Shown here: positions 34,327-43,914 of the stretch, in pieces
Position numbering within the stretch: position 1 is the stretch's first letter
How the letters are laid out: the number at the start of each line of letters is the position of its first letter
Assembly (NCBI RefSeq): GCF_026342835.1
Contig: NZ_JAPEMI010000001.1
Span: 2,920,501-2,984,500 of the forward strand
Origin: Streptomyces sp. NBC_00154
Lineage (GTDB): Bacteria > Actinomycetota > Actinomycetes > Streptomycetales > Streptomycetaceae
Length of the DNA: 64,000 bases
Direction of reading: 5' to 3'
Notes under the pieces: generated by a model
Database searches by the model: none
Told to the model about the DNA's origin: nothing
The model's input: the letters and a program-made list of their open reading frames with translations, nothing else
Made by a program: the position numbers and the translations under genes

Positions 34327-35301
34327 GTGCGCACTTATATCTCAGCGGCTCTGTCGGCGGTAGTGCTGGTGCTGCTCGCTGTCCTCGTCCCGCTGAGCGC
34401 GCTGTCCGCCTGGGTCGATCTGGAGATCGACAACACGGACCGGTACGTCGCGGCGGTGGAGCCGCTCGCCTCCGACCCCGGTGTGCAGGCCACCATGTCC
34501 ACTCTGATCACCGACGAAGCGACGAAGCAGATCGACCCCGGGCTGCTCCAGGACACCTCGCGGGACTTCCTGCACGAGGCGGTGCAGTCGTTCACCACCA
34601 CGGATGCCTTCCGTTCCGCCTGGGTGGCCGCCAACCGCACCGCCCACGAGGCCGTCACCGCCGCGCTGAACGGTGAGAGCGGCGAAGCCGTGGGCATGGA
34701 CCTGGCGCCGGTGATGCAGCAGGCCAAACAGAACCTGGTGGACAGCGGGGTGCCGTTCGCCGACGGAATCCCGGTCCGGCGGACCGACATCACCCTGCTC
34801 TCCGCCGATCGCGCCGACCAGCTGCGCCAGACGTTCCGCCTGCTGCGGGCCGGCAGCATCTGGCCCGCCGTCGGCACGCTGGTGTTCGCCGTCGCCGCCG
34901 TGCTCGTGGCGGCGGTGCGCGGCGGGCCCGGACGACGGGGCGCCCCCCTCGCCGCGCTGGCCGCCACGGCGGTCGTCGGGCTGGGCTTCGCGATCGGTGC
35001 GCTGGTGCTGCGCGGGGCGATCGCGGTCGCCCGGAACCGGGTGCTGGCCGGGGTGTCCGGCAGTGATCGCGACGGGGCGGCGGCGGTGTACGACGCGCTG
35101 ACGAGTTCGCTCCGTACGGCAGTGTGGGTCGTTCTCGCCGCCGGGCTGGCGGTGGCGCTGTGCGCGGTGTTCGCGCGGATGTGGGCGGGGCGCGGGTCCA
35201 CACGGCCCGAGCCGGCCGCACCCGGGAGTGGATCCGGGCCTTTGACACCGCTCACCGCGAAAGGACCCGTCCCCGGGTACAGCTCCGGGCACGACCGCTG
35301 A
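34327..35301 (+). CDS. Membrane protein with extracytoplasmic domain, function unknown
   Basis: A 324-residue protein starting GTG at 34327 after GAGAG. One N-terminal membrane helix (about 6-29) is followed by a soluble region of roughly 140 residues (VDLEIDNTDRYVAAVEPLASDP...). Three C-terminal helices (about 178-197, 208-232 and 258-282) and a Pro/Gly-rich tail complete it. The topology suggests a large extracytoplasmic loop. Similar proteins in streptomycetes are annotated simply as integral membrane proteins. The next gene, an oxidoreductase, follows by 89 bp with no obvious link. Confidence 0.7.
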   Translation: MRTYISAALSAVVLVLLAVLVPLSALSAWVDLEIDNTDRYVAAVEPLASDPGVQATMSTLITDEATKQIDPGLLQDTSRDFLHEAVQSFTTTDAFRSAWVAANRTAHEAVTAALNGESGEAVGMDLAPVMQQAKQNLVDSGVPFADGIPVRRTDITLLSADRADQLRQTFRLLRAGSIWPAVGTLVFAVAAVLVAAVRGGPGRRGAPLAALAATAVVGLGFAIGALVLRGAIAVARNRVLAGVSGSDRDGAAAVYDALTSSLRTAVWVVLAAGLAVALCAVFARMWAGRGSTRPEPAAPGSGSGPLTPLTAKGPVPGYSSGHDR

Positions 35302-35390
35302 CGCCGGGTTCGACGTGCGGCGACGCGCGGGCCGGGGAAGAGTGGAGCCCGAGACTGCGTCACTGTCTGGGCGACTGAGAGGTCATCCGT

Positions 35391-36335
35391 ATGCGAGCCG
35401 TAGCCGTCAGCGCGTTCCGGGCCGAGCCGACCCTGGTCGAGGTGCCCAAGCCGATTCCCGCGGCAGGCGACGTACGGGTGCGGATCGAGTACGCCGCGCT
35501 CAACCCGTCCGACTGGCAGACCGCGGACGGCGCCCTGGAGGGACAGGCGCCGCATGTCTTCCCCCTGGTCATGGGCGTGGACTACGCGGGCCGTGTGGAC
35601 ATGATCGGCGCAGGCGACAACCGCTTCCGGGTCGGCGACGCGGTCTTCGGACGGGTCACCGGATCGCCGGTCGGCGCAGGCACGTACTGCGAGTACGTGT
35701 CCGTCCCGCAGGACTCCGCGATCGCCCTGGTCCCGGACGGCCTCCCCCTGCGGATCGCCGCCGCGCTGCCGACCGCCGGGATGACCGCCGCCCAGATCCT
35801 GGAGACGGCGGTGCTCCGCGGCCACGAGAGCCTGCTGGTCATCGGGGCGGCGGGCGGCGTCGGCAGCTGTCTGACCCAGCTCGCGTCCGCCCGGGACCTG
35901 CGCGTCCTCGCGGTGGTGCGGGGCGACGAGGGGTGGCGGATGGGGGCGCTCGGCGCCGCCGTCACCATCGACACGACGGCTCGTCCGCTCGAAGAGGCGG
36001 TACGGGAGGTGTCTCCGGGCGGCGTCGATGCGCTCGTCGACCTGGTCTCCACCACGCCGGAGGCGTTCGCGGCCATGGCGGCGCTGGTGCGGAGCGGCGG
36101 TGCCGCCGTCACCACGCGGGGCGTCGCCGGCCGGGCCGCCGTTCCCGAGGGCGTCGGGTCCATCGACTTCCGGCTCGAACCGACACCCGTTCTGCTCGAC
36201 GTCCTGGCGGCGGGCGCCGCGGAGGGCGTGCTGAAGGTGCTCATCGACATCGAACTCCCGCTGGAGAAGGTCCCGCAGGCCCTCGACCGGAACCGCGCGG
36301 GCGGCGCCCGTGGCAAGACCTTGTTCGCGCTCTGA
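35391..36335 (+). CDS. Zn-independent medium-chain dehydrogenase (quinone oxidoreductase-like)
   Basis: A 314-residue MDR-superfamily enzyme. Segments IEYAALNPSDWQTADG near residue 29, FPLVMGVDYAGRV near 60, and the NADP-binding Rossmann motif VIGAAGGVGS near 151-160 identify the NADPH:quinone reductase branch. The zinc-ligand cysteines of alcohol dehydrogenases are absent. It probably reduces quinones or enones with NADPH in the cytoplasm. ATG at 35391 follows GAGAGG. Confidence 0.85.
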   Translation: MRAVAVSAFRAEPTLVEVPKPIPAAGDVRVRIEYAALNPSDWQTADGALEGQAPHVFPLVMGVDYAGRVDMIGAGDNRFRVGDAVFGRVTGSPVGAGTYCEYVSVPQDSAIALVPDGLPLRIAAALPTAGMTAAQILETAVLRGHESLLVIGAAGGVGSCLTQLASARDLRVLAVVRGDEGWRMGALGAAVTIDTTARPLEEAVREVSPGGVDALVDLVSTTPEAFAAMAALVRSGGAAVTTRGVAGRAAVPEGVGSIDFRLEPTPVLLDVLAAGAAEGVLKVLIDIELPLEKVPQALDRNRAGGARGKTLFAL

Positions 36336-36403
36336 CCCGCGCCCCGGAAGAACCACTCGCAGAGGGAGTCCGAACAAGTCCGAACGAGCCCGAAGGAGGC
36401 GTC

Positions 36404-36649
36404 ATGGACGACCGGGAGATCCTCGACAACATCGGCGGTCTGGTCTCCGAGGAGCGAAATCTGCGCGACCGCTCCACCCGGGAGATGGGCCTCTCCGCGA
36501 ACGAGAAGTCACGCCTGCGCACGGTGGAAGCCGAACTCGAACAGTACTGGGACCTGTTGCGGCAGCGGCGCGCGCTCAGCGAGTTCGGTGAGGACCCGTC
36601 CGGAGCGAAGGTGCGCCCGGCCGGCGAGGTGGAGGGCTACCAGAACTGA
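36404..36649 (+). CDS. DUF2630 family protein
   Basis: An 81-residue soluble helical protein. The pattern MDDREILDNIGGLVSEE, then LRTVEAELEQYWDLLRQRRA and EFGEDPSGAKVRPA, is diagnostic of DUF2630, a small actinobacterial family of unknown function. ATG at 36404 has GAAGGAGG upstream. It lies between the quinone reductase and the FUSC gene, 25 bp from the latter, and may be co-transcribed with it. Confidence 0.88.
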   Translation: MDDREILDNIGGLVSEERNLRDRSTREMGLSANEKSRLRTVEAELEQYWDLLRQRRALSEFGEDPSGAKVRPAGEVEGYQN

Positions 36650-36674
36650 CGCACGGCACCGGAGGCTGAGCGCA

Positions 36675-38636
36675 TTGGCAGATGCCGAGGCGGACCGGAA
36701 ACGGTACGCGCCGCCGGCCTGGCTGCTGACGGGACTTCGCCCACAACCGGCCCCCGTCCCGTGGGCCGCGGCCGTCCGCGCCTCCGTTGCCCTGGCCGCA
36801 CCGCTCGCCGTCGGCTTTGCGCTGGACCGGCCCGCGTACGGCGCGCTCGTCTCCATGGGCGCGCTCTCCGGTGTCATCGGCGACACCGCCGACGCGTATC
36901 GGATGCGGATCCTCAACATCGCTGTTCCGCAGCTGTTCGGCGCGCTCGGCATCATGCTCGGCTCGTTCGTGTACGGGACGGGCTGGGCGGCCGTCGGTGC
37001 GCTGACCGCCGTCGCCCTGGTGTCCGGCATGATGTCGACGATCGGCGCCGTGGCCTCCCTGTCCGGGCTGCTGCTCCTGCTCAACTCGGTTGTCGGCACC
37101 GGGCTGCCGCTGCCGAAGCCCTGGTGGGTGGCGCCGCTGCTGCTGATGCTCGGCGGCCTGTTCGTGCTCGCCCTGACGCTGCTGGCGTGGCCGCTGCGGC
37201 GGAAACTGCCGGAGCGGCTCTCGGTCGCGGACACATACTTCACGGTTGCCGATCTGCTGGCCGCCGCGGGCACCGACGCGTACGAGGAGCGAAGGCAGGC
37301 GGTCACCCGGTCGCTGAACACCTCGTACGACCTGATCCTCGCCCGCCGGGCCCGGTACCACGGCCGCAGCGGCTCGACGGTGCGGCTGCTCGCCCAGCTC
37401 AATGTGGTCATCCCGCTCGTCGAGGCGGCGCCCGCGGTGCATGTACGGCGGTGCCCGCTGCCCGACGCGATCCCGGCGGCCGTGCGTGAACTGGCGGAGG
37501 ACGTCGAGGAGAGCCGCGCCGGCGGGGCCGAACCGGAGCTGCCCGCACCCGACTCACCCGCCACCCGGGCGGTGGACAGCGCGCTGCGCCACGCGGTGGC
37601 CGTCGTGCACAACACCGATGCCTACAACATCGACGACCGGCTCGGACGCCCCGCCGCACTGGGGGTGAGGATCCGGCGGGCGACCCGCTCCGTGCTGTTC
37701 TCCGGGACCTCCTGGCGGTACGGGCTGCGGCTGGCCCTCTGCATCGGCCTGGCCCAGGCGCTGACCTCACTGGTCTCCATGGACCGCTCCTACTGGGTGG
37801 CGCTGACCGTCACGTTCGTGCTCAAGCCGGACTTCGGCTCGGTCTTCTCCCGTGCGGTGCTGCGTGCGGTGGGCACGGCGGCCGGTCTCGTCGTCGCCGC
37901 GCCCGTCCTCGCCGAGGTGCCGATCGGGTGGTGGGACGTACCGGTGATGGTGCTGCTGGCCCCGCTGATCCCGGCGCTCGCGGTCAAGGGGTACGCGTTT
38001 CAGACCGCGGCCATCACACCGGTCATCCTGCTGCTGTCCGATCTGCTGAACCACCGGGGCGTCGCTCTGGTGCAGCCCCGCCTGGTGGACAGCCTGATCG
38101 GCTGTGTGATCGTGCTGGTGGCGGGCTATCTGCTGTGGCCGGAGAGCTGGCACACCCGGATCGGCCACCGGCTCGCGGACACGGTGATGGACCTCGCCGA
38201 CTACGTGGGGTCGGCATTCGGCACGGCGGGCGCCGGCAGCGGGGTCGCCCGCCCCGACCAGGCGGAACGGGCACGGGCCCGGCGCCGCATCTACCGCGAT
38301 CTGTCCTCCATACGTTCCGAGTTCCAGCGCGCCCTGACGGAACCGCCGCCGGTCGGCACCCGGGCCGCTGCCTGGTTGCCGCTGGTCGTCGCGGTCGAGC
38401 GGATCGTGGACGCGACGACGGCAGCCCGGGTCCGGGTGAACCACGGGGCGCCGGAACCGGCGCCCGCGGAGGTGGCCGAGATCCGGCAGCAGCTGCGGGA
38501 ACTGGCGGAACGGCTACGGGCCACCGTGGTCCTGGTGGGAGTGCGCACCGAACTGCCGGGCGACGAGGAAGGGGTGCTGGCGCCGCTGCGCCAGGAGGTG
38601 GCGGCGGCACGCGCGATCGCCTCACCACAGCCGTAG
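36675..38636 (+). CDS. FUSC-family membrane transporter
   Basis: A 653-residue protein. Two blocks of about six membrane helices (about 25-160 and 365-510) flank and precede cytoplasmic helical domains. The second block contains RSYWVALTVTFVLKPDFGSVFSRAVLRA, the FUSC signature seen in aromatic-acid exporters such as AaeB. It likely exports aromatic or lipophilic anions. It starts with TTG at 36675, supported by GGAGG nine bases upstream, because no ATG or GTG fits. A perfect 11-bp hairpin follows the stop. Confidence 0.85.
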   Translation: MADAEADRKRYAPPAWLLTGLRPQPAPVPWAAAVRASVALAAPLAVGFALDRPAYGALVSMGALSGVIGDTADAYRMRILNIAVPQLFGALGIMLGSFVYGTGWAAVGALTAVALVSGMMSTIGAVASLSGLLLLLNSVVGTGLPLPKPWWVAPLLLMLGGLFVLALTLLAWPLRRKLPERLSVADTYFTVADLLAAAGTDAYEERRQAVTRSLNTSYDLILARRARYHGRSGSTVRLLAQLNVVIPLVEAAPAVHVRRCPLPDAIPAAVRELAEDVEESRAGGAEPELPAPDSPATRAVDSALRHAVAVVHNTDAYNIDDRLGRPAALGVRIRRATRSVLFSGTSWRYGLRLALCIGLAQALTSLVSMDRSYWVALTVTFVLKPDFGSVFSRAVLRAVGTAAGLVVAAPVLAEVPIGWWDVPVMVLLAPLIPALAVKGYAFQTAAITPVILLLSDLLNHRGVALVQPRLVDSLIGCVIVLVAGYLLWPESWHTRIGHRLADTVMDLADYVGSAFGTAGAGSGVARPDQAERARARRRIYRDLSSIRSEFQRALTEPPPVGTRAAAWLPLVVAVERIVDATTAARVRVNHGAPEPAPAEVAEIRQQLRELAERLRATVVLVGVRTELPGDEEGVLAPLRQEVAAARAIASPQP

Positions 38637-38642
38637 GCGGCC

Positions 38643-38683
38643 GCGGGAACGCGACAGGTCAGGGTGCATGTACGCGTTCCCGC
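38643..38683. terminator. Hairpin between FUSC and S4 genes
   Basis: GCGGGAACGCG and CGCGTTCCCGC form a perfect 11-bp stem with a 19-nt loop between convergent genes. Confidence 0.6.
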
Positions 38684-38732
38684 AGAGGTGTGCAGCCCAC
38701 GACGAGCCCGCGACCGCACGCCCGTGCCCGGC

Positions 38733-39143
38733 TCAGGCCGGGTGGTCCCCGGGGCCACGGCCCTGCAGGCGCTCCATCTCGCGCCGGTCGCGTTTGGTCG
38801 GGCGGCCCGTGCCCCGGTCGCGGACCGGCACCTGGATCACCGCTTCCCGCGGCGGCGGGGGCGGACTGTTGTCGACGAAGCACTCCGCGGCCACCGGAGG
38901 GCCGACCCGCTTCCTCACGATGCGCGACACCACGACGATCCGGTCCCGGCCGCCGTGCCGGAGCCGCACCTCGTCCCCCACGTGCAGGGTCTGCGCGGGC
39001 TTGGCGCGGTCGCCGTTGACCCTGACGTGTCCGGCGCGGCAGGCGGCAGCGGCCTGCGAGCGGGTCTTGGTCAGCCGTACCGACCAGATCCAACTGTCGA
39101 CGCGGACGCTTCCCTCCGCCTGCGGTGCCTCACCGGAAACCAT
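38733..39143 (-). CDS. RNA-binding S4-domain protein (HslR/Hsp15-like)
   Basis: A 136-residue protein. The S4 domain covers about residues 14-75: VRVDSWIWSVRLTKTRSQAAAACRAGHVRVNGDRAKPAQTLHVGD, in the usual order. A basic Arg-rich C-terminus follows (RGTGRPTKRDRREMERLQ). HslR-type proteins bind stalled 50S subunits carrying peptidyl-tRNA. It is convergent with the FUSC gene and divergent from the APC permease. It is slightly longer than E. coli Hsp15 and lacks nothing essential. Confidence 0.88.
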   Translation of the reverse strand: MVSGEAPQAEGSVRVDSWIWSVRLTKTRSQAAAACRAGHVRVNGDRAKPAQTLHVGDEVRLRHGGRDRIVVVSRIVRKRVGPPVAAECFVDNSPPPPPREAVIQVPVRDRGTGRPTKRDRREMERLQGRGPGDHPA

Positions 39144-39289
39144 GGATCCGACTCTAGACGCCGTGCAGACGTCGCGTAACGCTCGTGGCGGTCAGGTCCA
39201 CTCAGCTGTAATCACAGGACTACGATGCGGTCAGTCTTCCCGAACGGACCGACCGCTTCCGTTCGGATTTTCGAAGATCTGTTTCTGAC

Positions 39290-40870
39290 ATGCCGCCACA
39301 TGTCGTGCCGCTGAAGGATGTACGGGATTCCGGCCGGGGCACGGCACACTTCCGGAAGCAGTTGAGAACAGCGATGCGCAGCATGCCCGACCGGCCCGGC
39401 CGTGGGCTCCAGCCCAATGTCCTCGGCACGTTCCACACGATCGTGATGGCCGTGGCGGGCAGCGCCCCCGCCTACTCGCTGGCCGCCACCAGTGCCGTGC
39501 TCGTCGGCACGGTCGGTCTCGGCGGGCCCGCCGCCCTGCTGTACTGCGCGATACCGATGCTCGGCATCGCCCTCGCCTACCGGCAGCTCGGCCGGATCGA
39601 CGTCAACGCGGGTGCCGGCTACTCCTGGGTGGGCAGGACCCTGCACCCGTTCCTCGGCTTCCTGAGCGGCTGGGCACTGGTCGTCGCGGCGACCCTGTTC
39701 ATGGTCGCGGGATCGCTGCCCGCCGGGACGATGACGCTGACCGTCATCGACTCCCGGTTCGCCGACGACACGACGCTCGCCACCTTCATCGGGGCCGGCT
39801 GGTTCCTGGTGATGCTGCTCGTCGTGCTCGGCGGAGCCCGGCTCAGCGCCCGCACCCAGCTGGTGATCTCCGGGGTCGAGCTGGTGATCCTGCTGGTCTT
39901 CGCGGTCGTCGCACTCGTCCGCGGGACCACCCCCGGTGAAGGCACCGGAGCCGGACCCGGCGTCGCGCACGCCTTCGACTGGTCCTGGCTCGGCTTCGAG
40001 CACTTCGACGGCGTCTCCGGCTTCGCCTCCGGTGCGCTGATCGCCGCCTTCTACTACTGGGGCTGGGACGTCACCGGCAACCTCAGCGAGGAGACCCGCA
40101 ACAGCCGCCGCACCACGGGCCTGGCCGGGATCGTGGGCGTGCTCACCGTCTTCGCGCTCGTCGAGGTGTTCACCATCGCGGTGAACGTGGTCCTCTCCGC
40201 CGACGACATCGAGCGGCACAGCGCCAACGTACTGACCGTGCTCGGCGAACGGGTCTGGCCCGGCGTCGGCGGAAAGCTGCTGGTGGTGGCCGTGATGTTG
40301 TCGACCGTCGCGACGCTGCAGACCACACTCATCCAGGTCACGCGCTCGCTGTTCGCGATGGGCCGCGACCACACGATGCCCGCCGCGTTCGGCCGGGTGC
40401 ACCGCGGCTGGAACACCCCGTGGGTGGCGGTCGCCGCCGTCGGAGGCGTCGCCCTCGCCCTGATCCTCGCCTCCCTCGCCCTCGGCCCGGTCCACCACAT
40501 CCTGGGCGTGGCCGTCGAGGCGATCGGGCTGCAGATCGCCGTGTACTACGGCCTCGCGGGCCTGGCCGCGGTCGTCGCGTACCGCAAACTGCTGTGCCGC
40601 TCGGTCGCCGACCTCGTCCTCGGCGGACTCTGGCCGCTGACCGGCTCGCTCTTCATGTTCTGGATCTTCTTCGAGGCGCTCGGCGAATTCAGCGCAACGG
40701 CGCTCGCGCTCGGCCTCGGCAGTCTCGCCGTGGGAGCCGTCCCGATGCTCTGGTACTGGCGACGCGGCAGCTCGTACTACCGGCCGGCGAAGCTCGACGC
40801 CTCGCAGACCGTACGGACCGAGGATCCGTCCGACTACGCCCACTCCACCACGATCGTCACCGATTACTGA
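39290..40870 (+). CDS. APC-family amino acid/polyamine permease
   Basis: A 526-residue transporter with about 12 helices. The helix-1 sequence TIVMAVAGSAPAYSLAATSA is the characteristic unwound GSAPAY region of APC transporters. Later helices (LLIAAFYYWGWDVTGNLSEETRN) match the family. Predicted role: proton-coupled uptake of an amino acid or polyamine. The first ATG (39290) gives a 28-residue lead; ATG 39374 is an equally plausible start. The stop overlaps the next ATG by one base (TGATG), so a coupled partner follows. Confidence 0.85.
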   Translation: MPPHVVPLKDVRDSGRGTAHFRKQLRTAMRSMPDRPGRGLQPNVLGTFHTIVMAVAGSAPAYSLAATSAVLVGTVGLGGPAALLYCAIPMLGIALAYRQLGRIDVNAGAGYSWVGRTLHPFLGFLSGWALVVAATLFMVAGSLPAGTMTLTVIDSRFADDTTLATFIGAGWFLVMLLVVLGGARLSARTQLVISGVELVILLVFAVVALVRGTTPGEGTGAGPGVAHAFDWSWLGFEHFDGVSGFASGALIAAFYYWGWDVTGNLSEETRNSRRTTGLAGIVGVLTVFALVEVFTIAVNVVLSADDIERHSANVLTVLGERVWPGVGGKLLVVAVMLSTVATLQTTLIQVTRSLFAMGRDHTMPAAFGRVHRGWNTPWVAVAAVGGVALALILASLALGPVHHILGVAVEAIGLQIAVYYGLAGLAAVVAYRKLLCRSVADLVLGGLWPLTGSLFMFWIFFEALGEFSATALALGLGSLAVGAVPMLWYWRRGSSYYRPAKLDASQTVRTEDPSDYAHSTTIVTDY

Positions 40871-41838
40871 TGGCTGCACGCCGCCGTACACCCCCGCCGG
40901 TGCACTTCGACCCGGATCTCGGCGACCGGCCGCTCACCGCGGCCCGCCAGGACATCGTCATCGGCCGCTGGCAGGGCGTACGCGATCTGCTGCACGCCAC
41001 CGGCAACCGGTGGGCCCTGCGGACCCACCGGATCCGGATCCTCGCCCACGCCGTCGCGGGCAGCACCACCGTGGAGACCTGGCTGGCCGCCGAGCCGAAG
41101 AGCGCCGACGCGCAGGTACTGAAGGCGGCGACCGAAGTGGTCCGGCTGTTCGGCCGGGCCGTCGCGGCAGGACGTGGCACCGGACTCGACCAGAACCGGG
41201 TGGACCGGGTCGTCGACTGCTGTCTGCGGGCCGCCGACGTCTGCCCGCCCGATCCGATGCCCTGGGCGTCGCTGCTGACAGCGGCCCGGCTGTACGAGGA
41301 CGGGGCCAGGCGACGCGTCACACAGTGGTGGGACGAGTTGCTCCGCCGCGATCCGCACCACATGGAGGGGCACACCCAACTGCTGCGGTACTACTCGGCG
41401 CGCTGGCACGGCACCCACGGCACCATGTACGACTTCGCGCGCTACGCGGCGAGTGCGGCGCCGCCCGGTTCGCCGCTGCCGGTGCTGGTGCAGATCGCCA
41501 GGGTCGAGGAACACCGGTACGTCTCCGACGCCACGCACGGGCGGCCCGTCGTCGCGCCGCTCACCGGGCAGCAGCACTGGAACCACGAACTGGCCGTCAC
41601 GGACGTGCGGCGCACCTGGGACCGGTGGCTCGGGATGCGTGAGGCGGGACCGGTGGAGGCGGAGGAGGTCGGCGAGCTGAACTACCTGGCGCACGCCGCG
41701 TGTTACGCGGGGCGGCCGGCGGAGGCCGCGGACGCGTTCCGGCTGCTGGACGGGCGGGCGGTGCGGGTGCCGTGGTCGTACACCGGGGACGCGGCGGCCC
41801 AGTTCGCGCGGTGGCGCCGCCAGGTCGCCACCGCGTGA
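40870..41838 (+). CDS. Conserved protein coupled to the APC permease, function unknown
   Basis: A 322-residue soluble helical protein beginning in the stop codon of the permease gene (TGATG). No catalytic or signal motif is seen. It has alpha-helical repeats with many Trp/Arg residues, for example ARQDIVIGRWQGVRDLLHATG and HMEGHTQLLRYYSARWHGTHG. The last third is TPR-like (NYLAHAACYAGRPAEAADAF). Tetratricopeptide-like helical fold is the most I can say. The one-base overlap argues that it acts with or alongside the transporter. Confidence 0.7.
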   Translation: MAARRRTPPPVHFDPDLGDRPLTAARQDIVIGRWQGVRDLLHATGNRWALRTHRIRILAHAVAGSTTVETWLAAEPKSADAQVLKAATEVVRLFGRAVAAGRGTGLDQNRVDRVVDCCLRAADVCPPDPMPWASLLTAARLYEDGARRRVTQWWDELLRRDPHHMEGHTQLLRYYSARWHGTHGTMYDFARYAASAAPPGSPLPVLVQIARVEEHRYVSDATHGRPVVAPLTGQQHWNHELAVTDVRRTWDRWLGMREAGPVEAEEVGELNYLAHAACYAGRPAEAADAFRLLDGRAVRVPWSYTGDAAAQFARWRRQVATA

Positions 41839-42144
41839 ACCGCAGCGCGCGGACGGAACCCCGGCGCCGACGCCGCGGCCGCTCCTGCGCCGGACGACGA
41901 CGAGCACCCGGCGGTCCTGGATCGGCGTGTCCGCCGTGACGGTAGGTGCGCAATCACGCGGTACGAGAGACTCCAAAAGAATGCAGAGTGAAGTCCGGGC
42001 CACCGCCGTCCGATTGACACGGAGGCGGGCCGCGCCACCGAACGGCCGGATCCGGCCGCTAACCTTACGTATCCGCCCTGGCCAGGGATCAATTCCCGCA
42101 GTACGGACATTCATCGCACTCAACTCATGCGAAAGGCCTCGCCC
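41839..42144. other. 306-bp intergenic region without a gene
   Basis: No credible reading frame. It contains the perfect 16-bp palindrome CGGCCGGATCCGGCCG at 42043-42058 and, just before the next gene, AT-richer sequence (AACCTTACGTATCC) that may hold the promoter of the VWA gene. An isolated TTGACA at 42014-42019 has no matching -10. Confidence 0.5.
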
Positions 42145-43914
42145 ATGGGCATTCGGAGCTTGCTGCGCAAGGTGTTCGGCCGCGACCGTACGGAGCAGGA
42201 CGAGCCGACGACGGCCACGGTCCCGTCCCAGACGGAGCGCACCCGGCCCACGGAGTCGGAGTCGGTCGCGGTGGACGAGCCGGTGGCCGAGACCGCACCG
42301 GCAGTCGAACCCGCGTCGGCCGCAAAGGTCTCAGTACCCGCCCCCTCCTCGCCCCGGACCCTCTCGGGCGACAGCGGCCTGGCGACGGACCTGGTGGCGG
42401 AGGCCTTCGACAAGGCATCCGCATCCAGCCCGAAGCCCACCCCCACGGTCCCGCCCCAGGGCTCGGCCTCGAAGCGCGTCGCGGCCGCGGCGAAGGCGGA
42501 GCCGGTGCCGGCTGCCGCCGAAGCAGAGGTGGAGGTAGCGCCGGCCACCGCCACGGCCGAGGTGGAGACCGAGGCAGTACCGGCTGCCGCCGAGGTGGAG
42601 GCCGAAACCGCACCGGCCGAGATCAAGACCGAGGCAGAACCGGTCACCGCCGAAGTCGAGCCCGCGGCCGCACCGGCCGAGATCAAGGCCGAAGCAGAAC
42701 CGGTCACCGTCACCGCCGAGCCGGAGGCCGAGGTCGCCCAGGTCCTGGAGCCGACCCCCGCCGAGGCCGTCACCGAGCCGGTCGCCGCCGAAGTCGAGCC
42801 CGCGGCCGCACCGGCCGAGATCAAGGCCGAAGCAGAACCGGTCACCGTCACCGACGAGCCGGAGGCCGAGGTCGCCCAGGTCCTGGAGCCGACCCCCGCC
42901 GAGGCCGTCACCGAGCCCGAGCCGGTCGCCGTCGCGGCCGCCGTCGAGGCCGTCACCGAGCCGGTCGCCGCCGAGGCCGTCACCGAGCCCGAGCCGGTCG
43001 CCGCCGAGACCCCCGCCGAGGCCGTCACCGAGCCCGAGCCGGTCGCCGTCGCGGCCGCCGTCGAGCCCGAGCCCGAGCCGGTCGCCGTGGCGGCCGACGC
43101 CGCGCCGGTCGCCGACGCCGCGCCGGTCGAGCCGGACGCCGAACCCGCACCCGCAGAGGTCACCGAGGCGCCCGCCCCCGCGGTGGCCGCCGAGGCATCC
43201 GCACCGGCAGAGGTCACCGAGGCCCCCGCCGTCGCCCTCGCCCGGGTCGAGGCCGACGCACCCGCGCTCGTCGACGCCTACAAGGCGGCCCAGGCAGGAT
43301 TGAAGACGCACGGGCTGACCGGACTTCGGGCCACCGTGTACCTGGTGCTCGACCGCTCCGGCTCGATGCGGCCGTTCTACAAGGACGGCAGCGCGCAGCA
43401 CCTGGGCGACCGCACGCTCGCCCTCGCCGCGCACCTCGACGAGAACGTCACCGTGCCCGTCGTCTTCTTCTCGACCGACATCGACGGCACCGGCACAATC
43501 GGTCTCACCGACCACGAGGGCCGGATCGACGAACTGCACGCGGGCCTCGGCCGCCTGGGCCGTACGAGCTACCACCGCGCCGTCGAGGAGGTCGTCGCGC
43601 ACTACGAGAAGTCGGAGGCCACCGGCCCCGCCCTGGTGATCTTCCAGACGGACGGACCGCCGGACGCCAAGCAGCCCGCCAAGCAGGCGCTCGCCGAGGC
43701 GGCACGGCTGCCGCTGTTCTTCCAGTTCGTCGCGTTCGGCGACGAGGACGCGAAGGGCTTCGACTTCCTGCGGAAGCTGGACGCCCCGAACGCCGCGTTC
43801 TTCCACGCCGGCCCCGCCCCGAGCGAGGTGCCCGACGCCACGCTCTACCAGGAGATCCTCGCCGCGCTCCCCGCCTGGCTCGCGGCCCGCGAGAACGCCG
43901 CCGACAACGGCTGA
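42145..43914 (+). CDS. VWA-domain (TerF/TerY-like) protein with long Ala/Pro/Glu/Val tail region
   Basis: A 589-residue cytosolic protein. Residues 1-12 are [12 protein letters not shown], then about 360 residues of low-complexity Ala/Glu/Pro/Val/Thr sequence. That part includes two near-identical 46-residue repeats encoded at 42649-42786 and 42787-42924. The C-terminus (about 372-585) is a von Willebrand A domain with the MIDAS motif DRSGSM at 403-408, followed by the TDIDG and QTDGPPD segments. Such vWA domains occur in tellurite-resistance/TerY-like chaperone systems. ATG 42145 has GAAAGG upstream and is better than ATG 42127. No other ter gene is adjacent; the single TerB gene is 29 kb away. 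Confidence 0.82.
   Translation: MGIRSLLRKVFGRDRTEQDEPTTATVPSQTERTRPTESESVAVDEPVAETAPAVEPASAAKVSVPAPSSPRTLSGDSGLATDLVAEAFDKASASSPKPTPTVPPQGSASKRVAAAAKAEPVPAAAEAEVEVAPATATAEVETEAVPAAAEVEAETAPAEIKTEAEPVTAEVEPAAAPAEIKAEAEPVTVTAEPEAEVAQVLEPTPAEAVTEPVAAEVEPAAAPAEIKAEAEPVTVTDEPEAEVAQVLEPTPAEAVTEPEPVAVAAAVEAVTEPVAAEAVTEPEPVAAETPAEAVTEPEPVAVAAAVEPEPEPVAVAADAAPVADAAPVEPDAEPAPAEVTEAPAPAVAAEASAPAEVTEAPAVALARVEADAPALVDAYKAAQAGLKTHGLTGLRATVYLVLDRSGSMRPFYKDGSAQHLGDRTLALAAHLDENVTVPVVFFSTDIDGTGTIGLTDHEGRIDELHAGLGRLGRTSYHRAVEEVVAHYEKSEATGPALVIFQTDGPPDAKQPAKQALAEAARLPLFFQFVAFGDEDAKGFDFLRKLDAPNAAFFHAGPAPSEVPDATLYQEILAALPAWLAARENAADNG
42649..42924 (+). repeat. Tandem 138-bp repeat within the VWA gene
   Basis: Two copies of 138 nt (46 codons) beginning GCCGAAGTCGAG at 42649 and 42787. 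By eye they are identical except for a GCC/GAC codon in the middle and the last few codons. A shorter, degenerate derivative precedes them from about 42590. The identity points to recent duplication, and copy number is likely to vary between strains. Confidence 0.85.

Noticed and set aside
34335..36377. Long minus-strand frame across the membrane-protein and quinone-reductase genes
   Set aside because: It is antisense to two genes with clear features and good ribosome-binding sites, and shows no motif of its own.
42014..42019. TTGACA as the promoter of the VWA gene
   Set aside because: No acceptable -10 sequence lies 16-19 bp downstream.
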